A DNA stretch of 39,403 nt. Origin: a virus. A program made the position numbers and the translations under genes. The stretch covers positions 1 to 39,403 of IMG/VR virus record IMGVR_UViG_3300009320_001008. One strand, written 5' to 3'. The notes beneath the pieces are model-generated. The model was given only the letters and a program-made list of their open reading frames with translations, did no database searches and was not told the origin of the DNA. Each line of letters opens with the position of its first letter. Position 1 is the first letter of the stretch. Positions 14,407-23,977 of this stretch are shown here, in pieces.

Positions 14407-17400
14407 ATGGAAAGCAGACGTACAACTCAGCAACAGAATAAAAAGATCCAGGACGCTGTTACAGCTTCGATACAAAATGTATTTCCAATAGTATCAAAGG
14501 GAAGGCGTTTAGAAATATTAAACATAGATGTAAAAGACACACTTTCTGATACAGATTTTCCTAACCAGAAAGAAGTTAAATTGTCTAGAAAAACATGGGA
14601 GAATCCAGTTTACGCTGATGTACAAATAGTAGATGATGCTACAAATAAAGTTATATCTAGATCAAAGAAAGTTAAAATAGCGTCATTACCAAAGCTTACA
14701 AATAGATTTACCATGATTATTAACGGAAACGAGTATCAAACTATAAATCAGATTCGTAGAAAGCCGGGTATATACTCTATTATGGCCCAAAACGGTATGC
14801 TTATTTCTGAAGTTCATATCAAAGGGAAACCTTTTAAAATTCACCTCAAACCTCAAACTCAAAGATTTATATTTAAATTTAAAAATAGAGAATTCCGTCT
14901 ATGGACATTATTAAATACGTTGGGTGTTCCGGATGCCACTATAGAAGATGCTTGGGGAAGATCTCTGTTGGATATAAATAAAAAAGGAGCATTAAATACT
15001 GAAGTGTCAGAAATGACTGCTGTTTATAAACTTATATACGGAAAAGAACCCAGTAATTATAAGAATGTTATAAATGGTATAAAAGACTTCTTTAAAAGCA
15101 CTGAGATTGACCCACAAGTAAGTAAAGTTACACTTGGTGCTGAGTTTTCTAGTGTAACTCCTGAGGCGTTACTAAAAACGTCGAAGAAGTTAATTGGAAT
15201 TCAGAAAGGGGAGATTAAATCAGATAGCAGAGATAGTCTCATATTTAAAAATATCCATTCGGTTGATGACCTTCTTATTGAGCATTTTGATCAAAACAAA
15301 GCTGTTTTAGCTAAAAAGATTCAAAGAAGTTTAGGGATACGAGACAACATTCGTGACATCATTCCGTCTAATACATTTTCTAAACCTATAAAACAGTTTT
15401 TTACAGTTGGTGACTTATCTTCTACTGCTCCTCAAACTAATCCAGTAACCATTGCTACAGATTGGCAAAAAACTTCTCCAATGGGTACTGGTGGTATTAG
15501 AAATGAAAATCAAATAACTTTCGAAACTAGAGATATTCAACCAACTCATTTAGGATTCCTTGACCCAACAGCTACTCCGGAGGGGCCAAGAGTTGGAGTT
15601 ACTGTAGGACTTGCATCAGAAGTAACTAAAAAAGGAAATAATATTCTCACGCCAGTAATTGATAAAAACGGTAAACGTCATAATTTAAATCCAATAGAAT
15701 TTTTTGAAAAAAAGATCGGCTTTCCTGATCAATTTAAAATAGTTGATGGTAAACCTAAGCCAATAACTAAATCTATAAAGGCTATGTATAGGGGTAAAAC
15801 TATACAATTAACAGATAAAGAACTTGATTTCTACATCAGAAGCCCTAGATCTATGTTTAGTTACTCTACTAATCTTGTACCATTTCTTGCAAATACACAA
15901 GGTAACCGTGCCTCAACTGCTGCACGAATGATAACACAAGCTTTATCATTAGATAATCCGGAACCACCTTTAGTCCGGGTTACTAGAACAGCGGGAGATA
16001 TCGGAGCCCCCACATATGAAGGAGAATTAGGAAGCTATCTGAATGAATGGGGGATTGGTTCTGACGGTAAAAAAAGAACCGGAGTGGTAACAAAGATAAG
16101 TGATGACTATATCCATATCAAAGATAGTGAGGGAAAAGTAGATAAATTTGGATTGTATCGTGATTTTCCACTAAACCAAGATGGTTACTTAAATGTAACC
16201 TCTATTAATGTAAAACCGGGCGACCGTGTTAATGATAAAACTGTATTAGTAGATACAAATTATACATCTAATAAAGGATTACTTTCTTTAGGGAAGAACT
16301 TGACAACGGCTTATATGTCATATAAAGGGTTAAACTGGGAAGATGGAACCATTATTTCAAATTCTGCCGCAAAAAAACTTAGTCATACCTCTATTCATAA
16401 AAAGAATATATTCTTTTCTCCGAAAGTAACTACATTTGATTTAAAAAAATTCAGAGCTTGGTACCCAGATGCTTTAACTACTGTCAATGCGGAGAAGCTA
16501 GATGAACGTGGATTGCCAAAAATTGGTAAAACATTTCTCCCTGGAGAAAATGTAGTTGCTTTTTTAATAGAAAAGGAAATGGATTCAAATGATGAAGCAT
16601 TAAGACGTCTTGATAAAACATCTTTTCGTCCCTACAAAAAACACATCACCGAATGGGATGAAGAAGAACCGGGTATCGTAACAGATGTTAGAATTAGTGG
16701 GCGAAACATAGATGTGTATATTAAATCTATCCATCCATTCAAAGAGGGAGATAAACTTTGTGTAGACGAATTAACAGAAATTTTAACTAAAGATGGATGG
16801 AAATTTTTATTAGATATAAATATAAATGATCTGTTTTGTACATTAGATCCTAAAACGCATAATATTGAATACCAAGAAGCGTCACAAATAAATATTTATG
16901 ATCATAATGAGAAATTATACCATATAGAAAATACATTAATTGACCAAATGGTAACTTTTGACCATAGGATGTATATAAAACAAAGACATAGTGATCAATA
17001 TAAATTGATAAAAGCGAAAGATATACAAAATAAAAGAGTTAGGTATTTAAAAAATGGTCATTGGAAAGGAATGACGGGCATTGTTCCTGACGAATTTAAA
17101 AACAAAATGGATGATTTTGAATATGCGGCCTTATTAGGATGGTACTTGTCAGAAGGTAACACAAACAAAGGTAAAAAAGGCTATGTAACTACTATTCACC
17201 AATCAAAAAAAGTAAATTTTAAAAAATATAATGAGATAGCTAACTTAATACAACTTTGTGGGTTTACTCCTATTTACAGGCCAGATCGAATTTTATTTAA
17301 TGGGAAAGCTATTCATTACTACCTAACACAGTTTGGGCATGCTCATGAAAAATATGTTCCAGGTGAAATTAAGAAAGCTTCTTCTGAAATCATAAAAACA

Positions 17401-20400
17401 TTTTTAGATGCATATAGTAAAGGAGATGGTCATAAAACAAAGACAGGGCAGCATGTTATCACTACTAATAGTGTAAGAATGCGAGATGACCTTATGGAGC
17501 TTTGGTTAAAAGCTGGATATAGTGCTACTTATAAATTAAGAGTAAAAAAAGGTGATCTTGTCTGTGGAATAATAGCAAATCATGATATTTGGGATGTAAG
17601 GCAAATAAGAACAAAAAATTCTCCTCAAGTTAATCATGGACATATACATACACAACAAGGCCAAATAGAAGAAATAATATCTTACCAAGGAAAAGTTGGG
17701 TGCCCTACAACTTCTAACGGAGTTATATATATTCGTAGAAATGGAAAAACTTCATGGACGGGTAACTCAAATCGTTATGGCGGAAAAGGCATTGTAACAA
17801 AAATAATACCCAACGATGAAATGCCTCATCGCAAAGATGGGACTCCGATAGAGGTTATATTAAACGCTCATGGTGTCCCCGGCAGAATGAATATAGGCCA
17901 ACTCTTGGAAACAGCAGCAGGTAAAGTAGCTGCCAAAGAAGGGAAGCCATACCATATAGCCAATTTTTCTAATTTTGGGAAAGATGCTAGTAAGGAATTA
18001 TTGGATTACATGAAAAAAAAGGGCATATCCCCTAATGAAACCCTCACTGATGGCAAAAATGGAAAAGAAATAGAAACTCCTATATTCGTTGGTAATCAAA
18101 ATTTTATAAAATTAAGACATGTAATTAATAAAAAATTAGGTGTTCATAACATCGGGCAATACGATATTGATAAAGCTCCCGTTGGTAAAGGTGCCCAATC
18201 AGTAGGTGTTTTAGATACTTATGCTTACTTGGCCCACGGAGCTAACTGCTTTAAAAACAGTACATTAATAGATACTTTGGAAGGGCCTATGACAATTGGA
18301 GCTATATATGAAGCAACCAAGGATATTTATGTAAAAAGTTGGAATGGTGAAAAAATAGTATTTAATAAAGTTATAAATAAATTTAAACGAAAAGCATATT
18401 TAAATGAGTTAACAAATATTAAATACAGAAATTATGTAGAAACAACTACTTTAGGTCATGAATTTTATCAACCTGATATGACCAAAAAAGAAATTGGTGA
18501 TACAAACCTCGCTGTATTAGAAAATAGGGATGGTATTTCCGAAAAACAAAAACAAATCTTTATTGGTTCATTTTTAGGAGATGGTTATGTCCATCCTGGT
18601 GGGCATCTTCAAATTACCCATTGTGAGCAGCAAGAAGAATATTTAAAATACAAAGCTTGTATTTTAGAATCAAAAGTTAGTGACAAAACATTACGTAAAA
18701 ATGGATATAAACCAAATTCATTTTATTATAAAACAATTTATCCTGTAACAGCTTTTGGTAAGTATGTTAGGTACATTGGGTACAATAAGAATAAAAAAGT
18801 TGTAAATAAAGAAATTTTGGATTTGCTAGATATAGAAGGATTAGCTATTTTATATGGAGATGATGGAACATTTTACACTAATTCAAAAAAATCAGCCAAT
18901 ACTGTACGTATATGTACATATGACTTTACTGAGAATGAAAATAAATTAATAGCAAACAAAATTCAAAAACTTACTGGGGCAAAATTTGATGTAAGATCGA
19001 AAGATAATAAATATTGGATGTTAAAATGTTCACGAAAAAAAGATTTAGTAAAGTTCTTTGAAGCTATTGCTTCACACATTCATTATAATATAGATTATAA
19101 ACTTCCAGATGAATTCAAAAATAGATTTGATAAAGATGATAAGAATTCTATAATTAATTCCATAACTCCTGTCGCTGTAAAAAAATTCGATTATCATTTT
19201 CCACCCTCTGCATCTAACTCCAAATTTAAATGGGTTTATAATATAGAAGTAAAAGATACTCATAATTACTTTTTAACTTCAGGGTTTCTTGTTGGTAATT
19301 CCAATCTTAGAGAAATAGCTGAGATAAAAGGAAGACAGAATGAAGAATACTGGCGTAATCTCCAATTTGGTTTACCTTCTATCCCTACTAAAGAAAATTT
19401 TGCATTTGATAAGTTTTTGACTTATTTAAAAGGTATGGGAGTTAACACTCAAAAAAAAGGAAATCGATTGCGAATTTTTCCGTTAACGGATGCCAACACT
19501 ATGATGTTATCGAATGGTGAATTGCCAGACCCGGGAGCTGTTCTAAAAGGCAAAAATCTTATTGGGAGAAAAGGAGGATTATACGATTCAACCATTACCG
19601 GTGGAGAATTAGGCACACAATACTCTCATGTAAACCTCGCTGTAAGGATTCCTAATCCTATGTATGAGAATGCTATACAAAAAGTTCTAGGTTTAACAGA
19701 GAACAAATATGTTGCTATCATCGATGGTAAAGAAGAATTAAATGGTATGACAGGTGTTACAGCTATTACTAATGCACTAAAAGATGTTAAAGTAACACCG
19801 ATGTTACGTAGTATGGAGAAAGAATTAAAAATAGCTCCACCATCAAAAGTTAACAGATTAAATACGACCATAAAGTATCTTAGAACTTTAAAAGATTTAA
19901 AAATGAAGCCTGATCAAGCCTACACAATGAAAAAATTATTGGTAATACCTCCAATATTTAGACCAGTATACCCATTACCAAGCGGTGATTTAATGGTGAG
20001 CGATCTAACCAAACATTACAAGGACGTTGGAGCTATAAATACTAGATATAAAAAAGCTAGAAAAAATCTATCTGAGTCTGATGATGTTCGTGCCAGTTCT
20101 CATCTCTATGCATCTGTAAAAGCTTTGCAAGGTTTCACAGACCCAGTTGTCTACGGAGAAAGTAAATACAAAGGGTTTATGAAAGAAATGGAACACTTAA
20201 AAAAGGGTATCATATTTGGTAAAAATTGGAGCAAGCGTCAAGATATTTCTGCCAGATCTACAATCACAGTGGATCCGTCTCTGGGGGTAGATGAAGTTGG
20301 TATACCTACTGCAATGGCAAACAAGATGTTAAAACCATTTATTATCTCAGAATTAAAAACTTCTGGAATACCTGCTAGTAAAGCCTTAAAAGAATATGAA

Positions 20401-22539
20401 AACCAGACAGTGATGGCAAAAGGAGCACTACAAGAGGTTCTTAGAAAACGGCCAGTTATTTTAAACCGTGCGCCAGCATTACATAAACACAGTGTACAGG
20501 CATTAAATGCACAACTTACAGATGGAAAAAGTATAAAAATGAATCCACTGATTGCGAAAGGATACAATTTTGACTTGGACGGTGATACTATGGCTGTCCA
20601 TGTTCCAATTGGTCCAGCAGCCGTTGAAGAAGCAAGACATATGCTTCCTAGCCAAATCTTGTTTAAGCATGGAGATGGTAAACTTGTTCCTATGTTGTCA
20701 CATGAGTACATCTATGGACTTTACCTATTATCAAAAATAGATAAAAAAACAAGTAAAAGTTTTTCTTCAATAGAGGAGGCTAAGGAATCTGGAATACCGT
20801 GGACACATCAATTTGATCTTAATGGTAAAAAAATGACTATAGGGCAGTATATGATAAACGCAGAACTTCCAGAGGAGTTTCGTGATTATGAACTAGTCCT
20901 TGATGCAAAAACCGCAAGGAGAGTATTAACACGTATAGGTAAAGAAAAGCCTGGATTTTTTAAAGATGTTATTAACTCTTGGAAATCGCTTGGTAACCTG
21001 AAAGCTTACCAACAAGGTAATACTTTGTCTATAACTGATATGGCTATTGATAGGAGTTATAAACACGATCTGTTAAAGAAAAAATTACCAAGTATAGAAA
21101 AAATAAAAGATGAAGACAAAAAGATTGAGGCATATCAAAAATTGGTAGATGAAATTGAAAAAGCTCAAGGAACGCAAATAAAAAAAGAAAAAAATAATTT
21201 GTTAGGTATGATTACTTCAGGTTCATTTGGAAAGGTAGGAAATATTAGACAAGTTTTGTCATTACCGGGTCTTTTAACAGATATCGAAAATAAACCGATA
21301 CCTATGTTATTTGATAAAAGTTACGCAGAGGGGTTAGATACTAGTTCTTATTTTAACCATTTAACGGGTGTTAGGAAAGGAACAGTTGATAGAAGTGTTA
21401 ATACACAACATAGCGGCAATCTAAATAAAGTCTTGTTGTCTGTTAACAGACGTTTGATGATCACTAAAGAAGATTGTGGAACACAAAGGGGGAAAAGTGT
21501 TTCTATAGATGACAGAGATGCTATTGATAGGACATCGTTGATAACTGTTGCTGGTATAGTTAAACGTAATGACGTACTAACTGGAGAAGTAATTCTTAAG
21601 TTAAAAAAAGCCAAAGTTAAAGAAATAAAGGTCAGATCGCCACTTACTTGTGATGCTGTAGAAGGGATATGTTCGTTATGTTACGGGCTTACTCCTGACG
21701 GTAAATTGCCAGATGTTGGAACTAATATAGGAGTTTTAGACAGTTCCGCAGTAACTGAGGCAAGTACGCAGTTAGTTATGAACTCATTTCATTCTGGGGG
21801 CGCTGTTGGTAGCGGAGGAGAAGTAACTCAAGAATTTCCAAGACTAAAACAGTTATTCTTTGTTCCGGAAAAACTCGCCGGTAAAGCTACGCTAAGTAGC
21901 GTAAAAGGAACTGTAAAAACTTTAGAAAAAAACGAAACTGGAGGATACAACGTTCGTATTGAAGGTTATGGTAAAGAAAACGATAAAGATTTTGTTATAG
22001 GACCCGGTAGAACTCCTACTGTTTCCGTTGGTGATAAAGTTGAACCGGGTGATCGCCTTTCCGATGGAGTAATTAAGCCGCAGGAACTTTCTGCTTTTAA
22101 AGACCATCTTAGTGCGCAACGTTATCTTGTTGAAGAGGCTTCTGCTATTTACGGGCCAGGTTTTCATAAGAAAACTTTCGAAACTGCAATACGCGGTGTT
22201 TCAGATAATGCAGAGGTAATAGATGCTCCGAATGACTCAGGATTTATTCGTGGGGACAAAACTTCAATTTCTTCTTTAAAGAGTCTAAATAGGAAAAGAC
22301 GAAAAGAAGGTCTTGGTGAAATCAAATTTATACCGTATTTTAAGAGTATAGATACGTTAAACACTGATGCTGAGGATTTCTTAACAAGATTAACCTCTTC
22401 GAGAGTTAAGGCTGGATTAACTACTGGCGCAGCTAAAGGATTGTATGCCAACATAAAAGGTAAAGATCCGATACCTGCCTACATTTATGGTGAAAACTTC
22501 GGTAAGAACACCGATTACAAAAAGGGGAATTTCTTTTAA
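14407..22539 (+). CDS. Fused beta/beta-prime multisubunit-type RNA polymerase with two inteins (precursor 2710 aa)
   Basis: After removal of both inteins the chain is ~2023 residues, holding RpoB-like then RpoC-like halves. Beta landmarks: NGNEYQTINQIRRKPGIY, RDIQPTHLGFLDPTATPEGP (~374-393), GDKL|SNRYGGKG split by intein 1, and a VILNAHGVPGRMNIGQLLE segment. Beta-prime landmarks: LLVIPPIFRPVYPLPSG, RPVILNRAPALHKHSVQAL, the Mg-binding NFDLDGD at 2054-2060, a C-x6-C-x2-C zinc segment from 2415 (TCDAVEGICSLCYG), and the trigger-loop-area STQLVMNSFHSGG. The junction is near residue ~1690, and the beta-prime N-terminal zinc domain seems missing. This enzyme could transcribe phage genes independently of host polymerase. 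No sigma, alpha or omega gene is seen here. An AAGAGGT site supports the start. Confidence 0.93.
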   Translation: MESRRTTQQQNKKIQDAVTASIQNVFPIVSKGRRLEILNIDVKDTLSDTDFPNQKEVKLSRKTWENPVYADVQIVDDATNKVISRSKKVKIASLPKLTNRFTMIINGNEYQTINQIRRKPGIYSIMAQNGMLISEVHIKGKPFKIHLKPQTQRFIFKFKNREFRLWTLLNTLGVPDATIEDAWGRSLLDINKKGALNTEVSEMTAVYKLIYGKEPSNYKNVINGIKDFFKSTEIDPQVSKVTLGAEFSSVTPEALLKTSKKLIGIQKGEIKSDSRDSLIFKNIHSVDDLLIEHFDQNKAVLAKKIQRSLGIRDNIRDIIPSNTFSKPIKQFFTVGDLSSTAPQTNPVTIATDWQKTSPMGTGGIRNENQITFETRDIQPTHLGFLDPTATPEGPRVGVTVGLASEVTKKGNNILTPVIDKNGKRHNLNPIEFFEKKIGFPDQFKIVDGKPKPITKSIKAMYRGKTIQLTDKELDFYIRSPRSMFSYSTNLVPFLANTQGNRASTAARMITQALSLDNPEPPLVRVTRTAGDIGAPTYEGELGSYLNEWGIGSDGKKRTGVVTKISDDYIHIKDSEGKVDKFGLYRDFPLNQDGYLNVTSINVKPGDRVNDKTVLVDTNYTSNKGLLSLGKNLTTAYMSYKGLNWEDGTIISNSAAKKLSHTSIHKKNIFFSPKVTTFDLKKFRAWYPDALTTVNAEKLDERGLPKIGKTFLPGENVVAFLIEKEMDSNDEALRRLDKTSFRPYKKHITEWDEEEPGIVTDVRISGRNIDVYIKSIHPFKEGDKLCVDELTEILTKDGWKFLLDININDLFCTLDPKTHNIEYQEASQINIYDHNEKLYHIENTLIDQMVTFDHRMYIKQRHSDQYKLIKAKDIQNKRVRYLKNGHWKGMTGIVPDEFKNKMDDFEYAALLGWYLSEGNTNKGKKGYVTTIHQSKKVNFKKYNEIANLIQLCGFTPIYRPDRILFNGKAIHYYLTQFGHAHEKYVPGEIKKASSEIIKTFLDAYSKGDGHKTKTGQHVITTNSVRMRDDLMELWLKAGYSATYKLRVKKGDLVCGIIANHDIWDVRQIRTKNSPQVNHGHIHTQQGQIEEIISYQGKVGCPTTSNGVIYIRRNGKTSWTGNSNRYGGKGIVTKIIPNDEMPHRKDGTPIEVILNAHGVPGRMNIGQLLETAAGKVAAKEGKPYHIANFSNFGKDASKELLDYMKKKGISPNETLTDGKNGKEIETPIFVGNQNFIKLRHVINKKLGVHNIGQYDIDKAPVGKGAQSVGVLDTYAYLAHGANCFKNSTLIDTLEGPMTIGAIYEATKDIYVKSWNGEKIVFNKVINKFKRKAYLNELTNIKYRNYVETTTLGHEFYQPDMTKKEIGDTNLAVLENRDGISEKQKQIFIGSFLGDGYVHPGGHLQITHCEQQEEYLKYKACILESKVSDKTLRKNGYKPNSFYYKTIYPVTAFGKYVRYIGYNKNKKVVNKEILDLLDIEGLAILYGDDGTFYTNSKKSANTVRICTYDFTENENKLIANKIQKLTGAKFDVRSKDNKYWMLKCSRKKDLVKFFEAIASHIHYNIDYKLPDEFKNRFDKDDKNSIINSITPVAVKKFDYHFPPSASNSKFKWVYNIEVKDTHNYFLTSGFLVGNSNLREIAEIKGRQNEEYWRNLQFGLPSIPTKENFAFDKFLTYLKGMGVNTQKKGNRLRIFPLTDANTMMLSNGELPDPGAVLKGKNLIGRKGGLYDSTITGGELGTQYSHVNLAVRIPNPMYENAIQKVLGLTENKYVAIIDGKEELNGMTGVTAITNALKDVKVTPMLRSMEKELKIAPPSKVNRLNTTIKYLRTLKDLKMKPDQAYTMKKLLVIPPIFRPVYPLPSGDLMVSDLTKHYKDVGAINTRYKKARKNLSESDDVRASSHLYASVKALQGFTDPVVYGESKYKGFMKEMEHLKKGIIFGKNWSKRQDISARSTITVDPSLGVDEVGIPTAMANKMLKPFIISELKTSGIPASKALKEYENQTVMAKGALQEVLRKRPVILNRAPALHKHSVQALNAQLTDGKSIKMNPLIAKGYNFDLDGDTMAVHVPIGPAAVEEARHMLPSQILFKHGDGKLVPMLSHEYIYGLYLLSKIDKKTSKSFSSIEEAKESGIPWTHQFDLNGKKMTIGQYMINAELPEEFRDYELVLDAKTARRVLTRIGKEKPGFFKDVINSWKSLGNLKAYQQGNTLSITDMAIDRSYKHDLLKKKLPSIEKIKDEDKKIEAYQKLVDEIEKAQGTQIKKEKNNLLGMITSGSFGKVGNIRQVLSLPGLLTDIENKPIPMLFDKSYAEGLDTSSYFNHLTGVRKGTVDRSVNTQHSGNLNKVLLSVNRRLMITKEDCGTQRGKSVSIDDRDAIDRTSLITVAGIVKRNDVLTGEVILKLKKAKVKEIKVRSPLTCDAVEGICSLCYGLTPDGKLPDVGTNIGVLDSSAVTEASTQLVMNSFHSGGAVGSGGEVTQEFPRLKQLFFVPEKLAGKATLSSVKGTVKTLEKNETGGYNVRIEGYGKENDKDFVIGPGRTPTVSVGDKVEPGDRLSDGVIKPQELSAFKDHLSAQRYLVEEASAIYGPGFHKKTFETAIRGVSDNAEVIDAPNDSGFIRGDKTSISSLKSLNRKRRKEGLGEIKFIPYFKSIDTLNTDAEDFLTRLTSSRVKAGLTTGAAKGLYANIKGKDPIPAYIYGENFGKNTDYKKGNFF
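16759..17766 (+). mobile_element. Intein 1 in the beta part of the RNA polymerase
   Basis: Residues 785-1120 (336 aa). It starts CVDELTEILTKDGWK, has block B TFDH, endonuclease motifs LLGWYLSEG and FLDAYSKGDG (LAGLIDADG type), and ends VIYIRRNGKTSWTGN followed by Ser+1. The penultimate residue is Gly rather than His. The insertion splits the GDK-L/S-NRYGGKG motif, which in bacterial beta holds two active-site lysines. Confidence 0.9.
18247..19299 (+). mobile_element. Intein 2 in the beta C-terminal part of the RNA polymerase
   Basis: Residues 1281-1631 (351 aa). It starts CFKNSTLIDTLEGP, with block B TTLGHEF, LAGLIDADG motifs FIGSFLGDGY and LAILYGDDGT, block F YNIEVKDTHNYFL, and ends GFLVGN followed by Ser+1. 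The penultimate residue is Gly. The insertion is at AYLAHGAN|SNLREI, the counterpart of the bacterial ALQAYGAA-YTLQEM segment near the end of beta. The endonuclease motifs look intact. Confidence 0.9.
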
Positions 22540-22547
22540 TATTACTA

Positions 22548-23030
22548 ATGACAAAAGCTGAGAAAATATTTTACAAATACTCCGATCTCGGTGATTACTT
22601 CTCATACGGCAAAGACGTGTTTAGACATAAAGTTGATGTCTATAAAGCCGGTAGAGAACTTGATGTACCAAGATTACAATTACTTAAACATGATATTGAT
22701 AAACTTTTACCAAAAAGCTTCAAAGCTTACGCGAAGTGGTTTTATGGACAAGGAGGTGTAAAAGGAACGAAAGATCCTAAGTTAAGAAAGGAATGGAGAG
22801 CAGCTGTGCAGAAACATTACGAACGTAATCCACATCATGCTGCCAAAATTGGTAAAAGCAAAACCATCAACGTTGAATTAGAATCACTTGCCGATTGGTT
22901 TTCTGCAAGTGCCAGAGCCGGAGGGTATAAAAAAAATTTTCCAGCTTTTCGTGAATGGGTGTTACCTAGGTTAGACAGCTTCACAATTAGCCAAGAAGCT
23001 AAGCAAATAGTTAAGGAAATGTTATTATGA
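22548..23030 (+). CDS. DUF5662-like protein (160 aa)
   Basis: The motif set LLKHDIDKLLPKSFKAYAKWF (~44-64), a Trp and His in WRAAVQKHYERNPHH (~83-98) and a C-terminal WFSASARAGG match the DUF5662 family, common in phages. The conserved His/Asp residues suggest a metal site and possibly HD-type chemistry, but no reaction is established. It begins 8 bases after the RNA polymerase stop and is probably in its operon. Its stop overlaps the ATG of a 10-codon frame (23027-23059), whose own stop overlaps the GTG start of the next gene. Confidence 0.65.
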   Translation: MTKAEKIFYKYSDLGDYFSYGKDVFRHKVDVYKAGRELDVPRLQLLKHDIDKLLPKSFKAYAKWFYGQGGVKGTKDPKLRKEWRAAVQKHYERNPHHAAKIGKSKTINVELESLADWFSASARAGGYKKNFPAFREWVLPRLDSFTISQEAKQIVKEMLL

Positions 23031-23058
23031 GAGACTCACTTATTAAAGGAACAGCCTA

Positions 23059-23637
23059 GTGCCACTCTTTGTTAAAATAGACACACCTACTGTTATTTTC
23101 CGTTCACATGAATTCAATGCTGAATACGTAGATGGGAGAATTGATCTAATATCTGATAACACTCCTTGTTATCTCGTACAGCATTCACCCAATAAGAAAT
23201 TTGGCTATGACATTCTTATAGTAAGCGGCATCTCAGCAGAGAAAGGTTGGGAAGAATTAAAAGTATTTCCACGCTTTGATGAAAAAGATCCTGCTAAGGA
23301 CTTTTATGAATTAGTACTAGCCAGTAGATGGTCTGAATATAAAGCTAAAGAAAATTTTACTGAGGTAAAACATGAGAAAGCAAAACGTGTAATTTCTACT
23401 GTTGTACCACCAAAATCAAAAAAGGTTCAAAATATAACTACACCTAAGCCTGATAAGTATTATATTCCAGGACCTGAAGACGATAAAGAAAAACCTAAAG
23501 AAAAAGTTAAAGAAAAAGTTAAAGTAGTTCCAGAAATACCATCCAAAAAAAGTACCCCTATTAGCGATGGTCCTAAACTTGTAAGGGATAGTGAAGTCCC
23601 TGTGTATACTTTTGATTCGAGACGAAATGCTAGATAA
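23059..23637 (+). CDS. Hypothetical protein with a Lys/Pro/Glu-rich linker (192 aa)
   Basis: Residues 1-105 look like a compact beta-rich domain (FVKIDTPTVIFRSHEFNAEY...). After that comes a low-complexity Lys/Glu/Pro/Val region with a KEKVKEKVKV repeat, ending VYTFDSRRNAR. It starts at GTG with an AAAGGA site 8 bases upstream. The GTG overlaps the TAG of a 10-codon mini-frame (TAGTG), so translation may be coupled through it. No family recognised. The terminator at 23652 closes the unit. Confidence 0.55.
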   Translation: MPLFVKIDTPTVIFRSHEFNAEYVDGRIDLISDNTPCYLVQHSPNKKFGYDILIVSGISAEKGWEELKVFPRFDEKDPAKDFYELVLASRWSEYKAKENFTEVKHEKAKRVISTVVPPKSKKVQNITTPKPDKYYIPGPEDDKEKPKEKVKEKVKVVPEIPSKKSTPISDGPKLVRDSEVPVYTFDSRRNAR

Positions 23638-23651
23638 AAACTTAATCTAAA

Positions 23652-23680
23652 AAAAAGACGCGGTTAAGCGTCTTCTTTCT
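23652..23680. terminator. Bidirectional intrinsic terminator
   Basis: A 7-bp stem AAGACGC / GCGTCTT (23655-23661 with 23668-23674) has a 6-base loop. It is followed by CTTTCTTT on plus and by a run of eight Ts on minus. It lies between the convergent genes ending at 23637 and 23699. Confidence 0.75.
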
Positions 23681-23698
23681 TTACTAATTGTCTATAAC

Positions 23699-23971
23699 CT
23701 ATTTTTGATGAGTTCTCTTTTTAAAGTTTATAATTGTTATTCCAGTTAAAGCTTTATTATCCGGATTCACGCGAATCAATACACCATTCCCTGCCTCTAT
23801 ACACGTGCTTGGTGTTGGATTTGGGAAAGAGAGATAAAGTACATCCGCCCCTCCGTCATAATTCATAGTTACTACGGGGTTTCTAGCATGTTCAATAACT
23901 TGCTCCAGCTGATCCGATATTTGCTTATTCTTTTTTAATAACTTTTCTATTTTTTTAGGCCACTTAAACAT
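23699..23971 (-). CDS. DUF2283-like protein (90 aa)
   Basis: The core VVTMNYDGGADVLYLSF...GNGVLIRVNPDNKALTGITIINF matches DUF2283, a small family of unknown function often found in bacteria, phages and toxin-antitoxin-like loci. The N-terminal 30 residues are a basic helix. It lies 6 bases after the DHH-like gene and ends the large minus-strand unit. Confidence 0.7.
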   Translation of the reverse strand: MFKWPKKIEKLLKKNKQISDQLEQVIEHARNPVVTMNYDGGADVLYLSFPNPTPSTCIEAGNGVLIRVNPDNKALTGITIINFKKRTHQK

Positions 23972-23977
23972 GTGCCC

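Noticed and set aside
20238-20711. Long antisense frames within the RNA polymerase gene
   Set aside because: They are opposite a firmly assigned gene and show no ribosome sites or domains.
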